A stretch of DNA of 64,000 nucleotides from Methylococcaceae bacterium (lineage in GTDB: Bacteria; Pseudomonadota; Gammaproteobacteria; Methylococcales; Methylomonadaceae): positions 505,040-569,039 of the forward strand of contig JADKAL010000002.1 in assembly GCA_016715325.1 (NCBI GenBank), read 5' to 3'. Made by a program: the position numbers and the translations under genes. The notes beneath the pieces were generated by a model. The model was given only the letters and a program-made list of their open reading frames with translations. It made no database searches and was not told where the DNA came from. The first letter of the stretch is position 1. Each line of letters opens with the position of its first letter. Below are positions 8,833 through 15,597 of the stretch, one piece after another.

Positions 8833-8885
8833 CTATCGACAGGTCGCTTGACTATTAAAGAAATCACCTAGCTGGACGATTTATT

Positions 8886-8904
8886 TAGTATCGAATAAAA
8901 ACTA
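8886..8904. promoter_or_regulatory. imperfect copy of the P460 operator
   Basis: TAGTAT-CGAATAA-AAACTA repeats the sequence of the longer palindrome 55 bases downstream with one arm change. The two copies upstream of one gene suggest cooperative binding of a dimeric regulator. Confidence 0.4.
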
Positions 8905-8941
8905 TATTGACAAGTTCCATGAATAGTATTAAAAATATGAA

Positions 8942-8966
8942 ATATAGTATCGAATAAATACTATAT
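8942..8966. promoter_or_regulatory. 25-bp palindrome upstream of cytochrome P460 gene
   Basis: Perfect 9-bp arms ATATAGTAT and ATACTATAT flank the centre CGAATAA. The site ends 34 bases before the start codon. Arm length and symmetry suit a winged-helix dimer such as MarR, Rrf2 or DeoR-type regulators. The four-cysteine MarR-type protein at 10232 and the regulator at 13563-14232 are candidates. Confidence 0.5.
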
Positions 8967-8999
8967 ATACTAATTTTTATACTACGCGGAGATAAAATT

Positions 9000-9482
9000 A
9001 TGAGAACAAAAACTTCGACCGTCATTGCAGGATTGTTGTTTGTTATCGCAACAAGCAGTTATGCAGATAAAGAAGGCGTACCCTTTCCTGAAGGCTATAG
9101 GAATTGGTTACATGCCAAGTCAATGCTGATACAACCGGGGCATGCCTTAGAAAATCCCTTTCAAGGCATCCATCACGTCTACGCAAATGGGAAGGCCGCG
9201 CACGGTCTAAAAACCGGAACTTATGATGACGGTTCTGTACTGGTCTTTGATCTTTTAAAGTATGAAGAAAAAGACAAGACCATACAGGAAGGAGAACGTA
9301 AGCTCGTTGGCGTTATGCATAAGGATTCAACCAAATACGCATCAACTGGTGGCTGGGGATTTGAAGGCTTTGCGGGCAACAGCAAGACAGAGCGCCTAGT
9401 CAAAGACGGCGGGAAATCCTGCTTTGGCTGCCATGAACCGCAAAAGGCCAAAGATTATGTCTTTTCCGAACTTCGAGACTAA
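9000..9482 (+). CDS. cytochrome P460-family protein
   Basis: A 160-residue periplasmic monohaem c-type cytochrome. The signal peptide spans 1-22 (ending SSYA-D). The beta-rich core GIHHVYANG...VLVFDLLKYEE is typical of the P460/cytochrome c'-beta fold. The single haem motif CFGCH is near the C terminus (about 140-144), as in this family. Members either oxidise hydroxylamine (P460, with a lysine-haem cross-link) or bind NO (c'-beta). Several lysines (K65, K71, K87) are present, and which type it is cannot be settled by eye. haoAB just upstream and the strong palindromic promoter elements fit induction under nitrosative or hydroxylamine load. Confidence 0.88.
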   Translation: MRTKTSTVIAGLLFVIATSSYADKEGVPFPEGYRNWLHAKSMLIQPGHALENPFQGIHHVYANGKAAHGLKTGTYDDGSVLVFDLLKYEEKDKTIQEGERKLVGVMHKDSTKYASTGGWGFEGFAGNSKTERLVKDGGKSCFGCHEPQKAKDYVFSELRD

Positions 9483-9715
9483 TCAGATCCTGTTTTTATA
9501 TCGCTAACAATTAGCATTCCATGACAACTTTTTGCCCAACTTTGCCGCATGAAAACTTACTTAATCAGAAGGTGCGATAGTCTCCGCTTAACAACTTAAG
9601 CATCACAGTTTGTCCATTGGTGGGTTTATGGCTTTATGCCAAAATCGAATCCGGATTGTCGCGCGGCTTTTGTTAAATTTTCAACAAACTAATAAAAATA
9701 AATTGAGGAATAATA

Positions 9716-10075
9716 ATGTATTTAATCAAGCTAGCGTCGGTGTTTTGCCTTTCATTGTTTCTACTGGGTAATATTCATGCGGCGGGATCTACCATCAATG
9801 AAGATTTTTCATTAGTGAGTTCGCTTGCTGATGATATGGTTGCATGGGCTAAAAAGGGGAACAAAGAGGCTTTTCTTGAGTCGGCTGATTCCGCACTAAA
9901 ACTTTCGGAAGCGATGAGGAGAGACAACTCAATGGCAATCGACCGCTTTAGGCCCAAGCTAAGGGCCGCCAAAAAAGCGGCCAAATCGGGTGATTTTGAT
10001 AAAGCTATCTCGCTTGTGGAAGAAGCCAAGACTTTGATGAAACCTGCAAAAGCATCTTGGGATGGTGGTTCTTGA
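9716..10075 (+). CDS. small periplasmic helical protein, unknown
   Basis: 119 residues. A signal peptide (1-22, ending NIHA-AG) precedes a mature part that is almost all alpha-helical and lysine/alanine-rich, with a helical-hairpin pattern (KLSEAM..., AAKKAAKSGDFDKAISLVEEAK). The shape recalls small metal-binding helical proteins of ammonia oxidisers, but there are no histidine repeats, so metal binding is not supported. I do not recognise the family. It lies between the P460 gene and the MarR-type regulator, and its ribosome site TTGAGGAATAATAATG is good. Confidence 0.6.
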   Translation: MYLIKLASVFCLSLFLLGNIHAAGSTINEDFSLVSSLADDMVAWAKKGNKEAFLESADSALKLSEAMRRDNSMAIDRFRPKLRAAKKAAKSGDFDKAISLVEEAKTLMKPAKASWDGGS

Positions 10076-10177
10076 TGCCAGGAAGTGGCCTTGAATAGTC
10101 AATGACAATAAAATAATGGGTTCCAAAATGTTGAGTAAATATGTTTTGGTAACATACCGGTCTACTGTTTATTTAAG

Positions 10178-10195
10178 TTATGATGACCGTCATAA
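10178..10195. promoter_or_regulatory. inverted repeat upstream of MarR-type gene
   Basis: TTATGA and TCATAA flank a 6-base centre, 36 bases before the regulator's start codon. A palindrome at this spot is typical of MarR autoregulation. Confidence 0.45.
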
Positions 10196-10231
10196 TATTT
10201 CTAACCTAATGAGTTATAAGCCATAAACACG

Positions 10232-10792
10232 ATGGAAAAAGTTGGTGTATTTGATTTGATTGAACGGATGGCAGCATTGTTACGTTCGGAAGAGCGAAAA
10301 AAGTGCACTTCGTTAGGACTGCAAAATGTACATTTACAAGCCTTAAACTATGTGTCGCGGTGTAATAAATATAGCGATACCCCAGCAGCGCTCACTAATT
10401 ATTTGGGCATGACCCGGGGTACTGTTTCCCAAACCTTGTTGTTGTTGGAAAAAAAGGGCTACCTAAAAAAGACGGCTGATACCAAAGATCGACGTGTTGT
10501 CCATCTTGCATTATTGCCGGAAGGCAGGACGGTTTTAGAACAAGCCAAACCAGCGGAATTATTTTGTCAGGCTGCTAACCTTCTGAAACAAAATGATAAT
10601 CTTGATTATGAAACGGTTTATGCCAATACTTTGACGGCGTTACAAAAAGCCAACCAGTCACATTCGTTTGGGTTGTGCAAAACCTGCCGTTATTTCACAA
10701 TCGCTGCCGATGGCTTTGTCTGTGGCTTAACCAAAGAAGCGCTCACCCAAAGCGATAGCGAAAAAATCTGTCAGGAACATACCGTTATGTAA
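10232..10792 (+). CDS. MarR-type regulator with C-terminal four-cysteine motif
   Basis: A 186-residue protein. The winged helix-turn-helix (about 40-105) contains LTNYLGMTRGTVSQTLLLLEKKGYLKK, and the wing has DTKDRRVVHLALLPEGR, as in MarR. The C-terminal extension holds C149, C152, C164 and C180 in the order CKTCRYF...CGLT...C. Four cysteines in this spacing could bind zinc or an Fe-S cluster and make the protein redox- or NO-responsive; that is inference. The palindrome 36 bases upstream suggests autoregulation. Its place between P460 and DUF2024 genes suggests it controls the surrounding nitrogen-oxide genes. Confidence 0.78.
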   Translation: MEKVGVFDLIERMAALLRSEERKKCTSLGLQNVHLQALNYVSRCNKYSDTPAALTNYLGMTRGTVSQTLLLLEKKGYLKKTADTKDRRVVHLALLPEGRTVLEQAKPAELFCQAANLLKQNDNLDYETVYANTLTALQKANQSHSFGLCKTCRYFTIAADGFVCGLTKEALTQSDSEKICQEHTVM

Positions 10793-10907
10793 TGCGCAGT
10801 TGTTAAGCCCGATAGTCACCATGGCTATCCCATAAAATTGATAAACATCCATAAAACCAGATGGAACTTAATATTCCCATGACAACCCATTTAAGCAGGT
10901 AATATCT

Positions 10908-11171
10908 ATGTCTCAATCACATTTATTTGACACTTACGCAAAAACAGCCCAAGGAAGGATTATGCACTTTGATGTTGTGCTGGACGATAAAGATTCCGCC
11001 AAAGCATTGGGTTACGCTAAGACGTGGCTAGAAAGTATTGGCGTACATGATGCGGTAGTGAAGCAAGAAAATTGTGTGTTTTGCCACAGCGCCGAAACGC
11101 CTTACGACTTAAGAAAACAAATCGACAGTCAAGGGTATGGGATTATTAAATTAGAAGGGTGTCCAAAATAA
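10908..11171 (+). CDS. DUF2024 family protein
   Basis: 87 residues with the family pattern: HLFDTYAKT...GRIMHFDVVLDDKD near the start, a central ALGYAKTWLESIGV helix, then CVFCHSAE and a final GYGIIKLEGC. The function of DUF2024 is unknown. The paired cysteines (C-x2-C-H and a terminal C) could bind metal, although the CxxCH here is not in an exported protein (no signal peptide), so haem attachment is unlikely. It follows the MarR-type regulator by 115 bases. Confidence 0.75.
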   Translation: MSQSHLFDTYAKTAQGRIMHFDVVLDDKDSAKALGYAKTWLESIGVHDAVVKQENCVFCHSAETPYDLRKQIDSQGYGIIKLEGCPK

Positions 11172-11618
11172 CAACGGCAAGTTGATCAGGTTCACGGTGT
11201 ATAGTACCGTCGAATAAATAAATTTCAGTCGTTAGCATAATCCGCTCCCGCTCCTATCTATCTCTCCAGTCTTTTGTAATGTCACTCTGAGCATTTAATT
11301 CAATTGTTGATTTGGAATAACTTTTCTTTATTTCTTTTGGGTCGGGGGGGTAAGGATTCGATCATACCCATCCCGAATGTCCGATTTCAAGAAAGCAAGG
11401 GCGTTGTGCTGATAGTCGGCAGTGGGTCGGTTTCGACTAAAACCACTTGAAAATCTCGACCGCCTGCTTTGGATATTTTGGTTGGTTTTTTTATGGGATT
11501 ATAGATGGCTCTTTCCCATAATCTTTATACGCTGCGGTACTGTGCATATCCGACACATGAGCGGTCGCGGACATAATGTCATTTAGATGATTTATTGACA
11601 TTAACGGAGACTTGCTGT
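11172..11618. other. intergenic region without recognised gene
   Basis: About 450 bases with no credible coding frame. It contains ATAGTACC-GTC-GAATAAATA at 11201-11220, which resembles half of the P460 palindrome. A run of seven G lies at 11344-11350. A possible sigma70 promoter sits at the end: TTGACA at 11595-11600 and TATGGT 17 bases later. Nothing else stands out. Confidence 0.5.
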
Positions 11619-11702
11619 ATGGTTATCACTCGTAAAACTACATTGAGCGAGTGGAAAAATGTAGCGCCGCCTGGGAAACCAGGTGTCACCTGGAGTGACT
11701 AA
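11619..11702 (+). CDS. possible 27-residue peptide
   Basis: An ATG at 11619 with GGAG nine bases upstream opens a 27-codon frame: MVITRKTTLSEWKNVAPPGK and then PGVTWSD. The peptide has no recognised family. It overlaps a series of hairpins and may be a leader peptide or a chance frame; the putative -10 also overlaps the start. No rightward gene follows within 2 kb. Confidence 0.25.
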   Translation: MVITRKTTLSEWKNVAPPGKPGVTWSD

Positions 11703-11753
11703 GTGCTTATGGCACTGAGAGAACCTCGCCCGCGCGGCCACCTTGTGTGGCCG
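11670..11753 (+). ncRNA. cluster of strong, partly exclusive hairpins
   Basis: Four perfect stems lie in 84 bases. CCTGG-GAAA-CCAGG (11670-11683, GNRA loop) shares its right arm with CCAGGTG-T-CACCTGG (11679-11693). AGTGC-TTATG-GCACT is at 11702-11716 and CGGCCAC-CTTGT-GTGGCCG at 11735-11753. The first two cannot form together. This looks like a structured RNA or the end of a mobile element; the type is unknown. Confidence 0.4.
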
Positions 11754-11762
11754 TTGCCATTT

Positions 11763-12448
11763 CTACGGCCTAATGGTACGGCCTTCAAAAACTGCTTTCA
11801 TTAAAACAGCAAATCTAACTTTTCTTGCGGATTTTATTCGCTTGTTCAATGAGTTGAGGGTATATGCGGTTTGCACTCGAAGTATGAGGTGACCGCCACG
11901 ATGCCTGCTCTTCTCAACTTCAAAAAATACACCATAATAAACCGTGTTACCGTTCTGATCTAGTTGTTCTACGGTGACAAAATTCCTGCCTACGTCGGCA
12001 ACGGTAATGTGTCGTCCATCCAATTGCTTAACAATCTGTAACAGTAACTGTTTTGACAAATTGTAACGCTCTTCGTTAAGAACACGCGTTTCATTCTGGG
12101 TTTTGTATAACTCGTCCTGTGGAATCTCTTCTTTTCGACCATCATGCTTAGGGTTGTGTGTAAAACAATGGCACGAAAATATAACCATTACCACAATGCG
12201 CCTATTCTGCTCTATCTCAACGAAAAATGCAAAAGGGTCTAAGTGGCTCAAGTCCCAAGGATTACCACGATAAACAACTTGCTGAAAACGATGATGACCA
12301 TGATCAGCAACGTGTTGAGCAATTAACGCATTTTCCTCTATATCGGTAGAACCCAATTTGGAAGCTCATGTCGATCGAACATAATCGTTGGTTCTTCGAT
12401 GCTAACGCCATATTTTTGTGTATGGCTAAAAACGACTGTTTTTGAAGC
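11763..12448 (-). pseudogene. unrecognised protein, 5'-truncated and frameshifted
   Basis: A leftward coding remnant of about 228 codons that begins inside a Tn3-family transposon end at about 12449. One frame covers ...VVFSHTQKYGVSIEEPTIM...HELPNW. A one-base slip at about 12345 (GGG for GGGG) leads into GSTDIEENALIAQH and on to the C-terminal RTIRP at 11763. The C-terminal part (YYGVFFEVEK...LILRVQTAY) is beta-rich and looks like a real domain, but I do not recognise it. The transposon appears to have removed the original start. Confidence 0.45.
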
Positions 12449-12583
12449 CAATTGGGGTCTTTTGACCAAAAGCACGGTTTGTACCCAGCTACCCCTGTAA
12501 GCCTTGCTATCCGTGGCTTGCAGCCGAAATATCGTTTCTGAAATCGGCAAGGAATTTTTCTATAACCTATTGAATACTAATGG
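12449..12583 (-). mobile_element. remnant end of a Tn3-family transposon
   Basis: Read on the minus strand, this stretch matches about 135 bases of the right end of the Tn3 element at 22.2-22.37 kb. It includes the last codons of its transposase (...DISA..SHG), the TAG stop and the terminal sequence up to GACCCCAATTG. It differs at scattered positions, so it is an older or diverged copy. Only the 3' tip of tnpA and one inverted repeat remain. Confidence 0.75.
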
Positions 12584-12599
12584 TATTCAATAGGTTATA
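12561..12599. repeat. perfect 17-bp inverted repeat at the Tn3 remnant breakpoint
   Basis: Arms TATAACCTATTGAATAC (12561-12577) and its exact complement (12583-12599) enclose the 5-base loop TAATG. The right-hand part lies within the sequence homologous to tnpA, so the palindrome seems to come from an inverted duplication at the deletion breakpoint. It could also act as a bidirectional terminator. Confidence 0.7.
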
Positions 12600-12879
12600 A
12601 AATTAATACAGGTAGGTGGAAAAGCCCACACTAAACTTTCTTAAGAGGATGTGCGCTGGTTTAGTTTAACCTACACTTCGTTTAACACGACAGAATCCTC
12701 ATTTCCCGACTTCGCCTTATAAGGTTGTGAGTCCAAACCCGCTAAACTTACACAATCCCAGTTAAATCAATGTATTAACCTACAAACATCGGTTTGGACG
12801 CACATTCACTGCCAATAGAAAAGTACCGTGTACGTTTCTTGTCTATTGAATGAGCAAATAACAAGACAAATTTCCTTCC

Positions 12880-13422
12880 TTATCGTTGTTTAGAAGGCGG
12901 AGGCGGCGAATATCGGTTATCAAGGGTTTTATCAATTTTGACAGTAAGATCTTCGACAGTTTTGACCGTTAGTTTTTCATTTGGCCCTTTTGCCTCAGAA
13001 ATATAGTCGCCTATCAATTTGGCATCGCTGACCCTAACTAAATGCCCCATCAGGTAGGCAAACAAAAAGCTGGGTTTATGAAGCCGTCCAACCAGGACAT
13101 AGTCTGCCCCAAACCCCTTGCCTAAATTGGCAGCAACATCATGATGGTCAAATAAATAGCCAACGCCGCTATCAGCAAACTTCTGGCTCTTTGGGTCAAT
13201 ATTAATAATCACATAATCCGCTTTCTTGAGTTCCGCTTCCAACAGCGGTTTTATAGATGCTGTCCGTTTAATTTCAGCAGGTACTCTTGGAGCCAATGTT
13301 AAATCTTTAAGCTCAAAGTCAAGAATGGCAATCCTGGTTTCTGCAAATCCGCTCATGCTCACAAGACACAATATGATTGAGCTGAATACGTGGCGCATCC
13401 CCCTGTTTTTTTTGATATTCAT
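12880..13422 (-). CDS. DUF2380-type secreted protein
   Basis: About 180 residues from the ATG at 13422, chosen for its AGGGGG ribosome site; an upstream ATG at 13494 gives an unlikely extension. A lysine/arginine-rich n-region and signal peptide (MNIKKNRGMRHVFSSIILCL...SGFA) precede the core RIAILDFELKDLTLAP, ...ASIKPLLEAELKKADYVII, GFGADYVLVGRLHKPSFLFAYLMGHLVRVSDAKLIGDYISEAKGP (read in parts). This order matches DUF2380 proteins, which recall the TolB-N-like lipoprotein fold and occur in methylotrophs. The tail is SPPPPSKQR. The function is unknown. Confidence 0.65.
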   Translation of the reverse strand: MNIKKNRGMRHVFSSIILCLVSMSGFAETRIAILDFELKDLTLAPRVPAEIKRTASIKPLLEAELKKADYVIINIDPKSQKFADSGVGYLFDHHDVAANLGKGFGADYVLVGRLHKPSFLFAYLMGHLVRVSDAKLIGDYISEAKGPNEKLTVKTVEDLTVKIDKTLDNRYSPPPPSKQR

Positions 13423-13562
13423 AAGCCCCCTGTCATATAGTTTTTCCATAGTATACTTTTCTCTTATAAACTCAAGGGCTTTGGTCGATGCCATGTTTTT
13501 TTTGAATTATTTACGGGTTGGCGCTTAATTCGCATTTTAGATTACTGAAAATCATCGATTGT

Positions 13563-14232
13563 CTATGTTCCGCTTCCAAGAATTTCAACAGTAGCTTCGC
13601 TAGGCTTTTTTACCCTAAAGTTACAGGCGCAATCTCCTTTCGCCATGCAGGTCAACAACTCCACCTCTTGATCTAGCAACGTAGACATCAGCGCTAAATC
13701 GAACTGACAAATTTCGTTGTGTTTTTGGGCAAGATCATGGTAAACGCAGTTATGCGCCCTTATTTTAAAGTGTTTGGAAGTCCCTGAGTATTGGGTGTTA
13801 ACCTCGTAGCCCAATTCCGTCATGATTTGCTGTGAGTTCTTCAATCCGTTTCTCAATGGGTTTGCCTATAAAACGTCCTTTAAGCCCATCCGCCACGGTT
13901 ACCCCAAGCTTATGCATATAGGCGTTGAACCGTTCGGAACCTAATTCATCCTGCAAATTACCCAGCATCACTTCAGAAAACCAAGCGTACTGCTTGGGAA
14001 AATAGTTAATGCCTTTGCGGGTGATTCCGTAATTTGTAACCGGGCGTCCACTGGTCTTATTCAACGACTTTTTTTGAATGTACCCCTGATTTTCTAAGGC
14101 TGAGAAATGTTGCATAACACCAGCCCTGGAAATCCCTACTGAATTGATGATTTCGTCGATAGTGAGTCCGGTTTGGTTTTCTAAGAACAGCTTGAGTATT
14201 TCACGCTGTCGCGTACTAATGATGTCGGCCAT
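13563..14232 (-). pseudogene. COG2345-type Fe-S-like transcriptional regulator, frameshifted
   Basis: Two leftward frames form one protein of about 222 residues starting MADIISTRQREILK at 14232. A winged helix-turn-helix (TIDEIINSVGISRAGVMQHFSALENQGYI) is followed by the frameshift at about 13832 (AAA where AA restores IEELTAIMTELGYEV). The C-terminal domain has cysteines in HNCVYHDL, NEICQFDL, LLTCMAKG and CACNFRV. This is the SufR-like layout, in which cysteines hold an Fe-S cluster, so NO or redox sensing is plausible. A second partial copy lies at 60500-60713. It is divergent from the multicopper oxidase. Confidence 0.72.
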
Positions 14233-14311
14233 GATTTTACAACAAAAGTTTAATTGCTCATCAAAATAACATAAAAGGCGCTGGTTCAATAATTTCATTA
14301 ATATTACTTTA

Positions 14312-14340
14312 TAAATATATATATTGAATAAGTATATTTA
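14312..14340. promoter_or_regulatory. AT-rich inverted repeat, candidate operator
   Basis: Arms TAAATATA (14312-14319) and TATATTTA (14333-14340) flank 13 bases in the region between the divergent regulator and the multicopper oxidase. Autoregulation by the frameshifted regulator is the simplest reading. Confidence 0.3.
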
Positions 14341-14359
14341 ATGTTGTAACCTATCACTT

Positions 14360-14556
14360 ACTGGCGGTTTCTGCCGTCGATAAAAATCGACGGGGTTCCC
14401 CCTCAGGAAAGCAGAGGTCGCCAGTACCCTGCTTATAAATATTAACTAGGGACAATGACCGGAGGTAAACGCATGTCGGTTAGGCAATGGAAGAAAAGTG
14501 ATGTTCGCCATTAGTCAACCGGCAAGCCAAAAAAAAGGATGGCAGAAAGGACTGCC
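14360..14556 (+). ncRNA. dense structured RNA element of unknown class
   Basis: About 200 bases without coding potential hold nested complementary arms. An outer stem ACTGGCG/CGCCAGT (14360-14366/14419-14425) encloses TCTGC/GCAGA (14370-14374/14411-14415) and an 8-bp hairpin CCGTCGAT-AAAA-ATCGACGG (14374-14393). A second domain pairs GTCGGTT with AACCGGC (14475-14481/14517-14523) around AATGG/CCATT, and GGCAG/CTGCC closes a last hairpin (14541-14556). The layout recalls mobile HEARO/omega-type RNAs but no IscB or TnpB gene is near. It could equally be a cis-element for the oxidase 46 bases downstream. Confidence 0.55.
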
Positions 14557-14601
14557 GCTAAGGAGCTTCGGTAACTATTGCTTATTTAGAGAGGAATGAA
14601 G

Positions 14602-15555
14602 ATGTTAAAAAAAATATGCATGACCAGCTGCCTCATGGCGGCGTTATTGCCTGTCTGGGCGCAAGCCGAGACAGGAAACACACACCTGATCACACTGAAG
14701 GCGGTCAAACTGGATTCCGGACAGTTGGCTTATCAGATGGTCAGCCACAAAATACAGGATGATTCCGGCTCTGAAGAGGATATCACTGGACGCTATGCCA
14801 AAGAACCCTCCATCCCTGGCCCTACCATTGTCATGACCGAAGGCGATAAGGCTGAGGTTACTTTGGAGCAAGGCATAAAAGATTCTGATAAACCCGTCAG
14901 CATCCATGTGCATGGCGTGCATTATAAAATTGATAGTGACGGCACCATGAAAATGCTTAATCAGGTTGCCGATGAAGCGGCTTTCCCGGGTAAACCGTAC
15001 ACTTACAAATGGACCGCTGCGCTCGGCACGGCAGGTACCTGGCCTTATCATGACCATACATTCGGCAATCCGAAGTTAGGTTCAGAGGATAAAGGCCTTT
15101 ACGGCACCCTGATTGTTAACCCGAAAAGCGGCCAAATACCCGGCTTAATTGATGGCGAAATCAAGCAGGTCAATCTGAAAGATATTAAACGGGAGTTCAT
15201 CCTGTGGATGCACGAAACCACATTTTGGGGCATGGAGGTCAACAATATCGTTAACCGCCAGGTGCCGCTTTGGACTAACCCGTCTTTGGGCGCGCGCGAA
15301 GGCGAGTTGGTGCGCTTTCATGTGATCGGTCTGGGGACGGCTTTTCATACCTTTCATTTACATGGGCATCACTGGATCCAGCCTGGCACCACGCATATTC
15401 TCGACACCTTCAATGTCGGGCCGATTCAGCGTGAATCCTTCGTCATCAAGGCAGGGGAAGGTGTCGGACCCGGTCATTGGCATTATCACTGCCACGTCTT
15501 ACAGCACATGCAAAGCGGCATGATGGGGGCGTTCATGGTCATCGGATCAAAATAA
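14602..15555 (+). CDS. two-domain multicopper oxidase (small laccase-like)
   Basis: About 317 residues. The ATG at 14602 is preferred because AGAGAGGA lies seven bases upstream; an ATG at 14596 is too close. The signal peptide ends AQA-ET. Copper motifs are in order HVHG, YHDH, HLHGHHW and HWHYHCHVLQHMQSGMMG. This gives a type 1 site and a type 2/3 trinuclear cluster, hence a two-domain MCO and not a classical NirK, which lacks the HxHG/HxH trinuclear set. It is periplasmic and reduces O2 while oxidising an unknown donor. Similar oxidases occur next to nitrite-reductase genes of ammonia oxidisers. The cupredoxin-propeller gene follows after 42 bases. Confidence 0.82.
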   Translation: MLKKICMTSCLMAALLPVWAQAETGNTHLITLKAVKLDSGQLAYQMVSHKIQDDSGSEEDITGRYAKEPSIPGPTIVMTEGDKAEVTLEQGIKDSDKPVSIHVHGVHYKIDSDGTMKMLNQVADEAAFPGKPYTYKWTAALGTAGTWPYHDHTFGNPKLGSEDKGLYGTLIVNPKSGQIPGLIDGEIKQVNLKDIKREFILWMHETTFWGMEVNNIVNRQVPLWTNPSLGAREGELVRFHVIGLGTAFHTFHLHGHHWIQPGTTHILDTFNVGPIQRESFVIKAGEGVGPGHWHYHCHVLQHMQSGMMGAFMVIGSK

Positions 15556-15597
15556 CCAATTGAAAAAATTATAAAATAAATCGTGGAAGGTAAAGCT

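Noticed and set aside
9716..10075. SmbP-type metal-binding protein
   Set aside because: The helical shape is similar but the histidine repeats that define SmbP are missing.
14602..15555. Copper nitrite reductase NirK
   Set aside because: The protein has HxHG, HxH, HxHGH and HCH motifs of a trinuclear copper cluster, as in two-domain multicopper oxidases, and lacks NirK's type 1 copper motif in domain 1.
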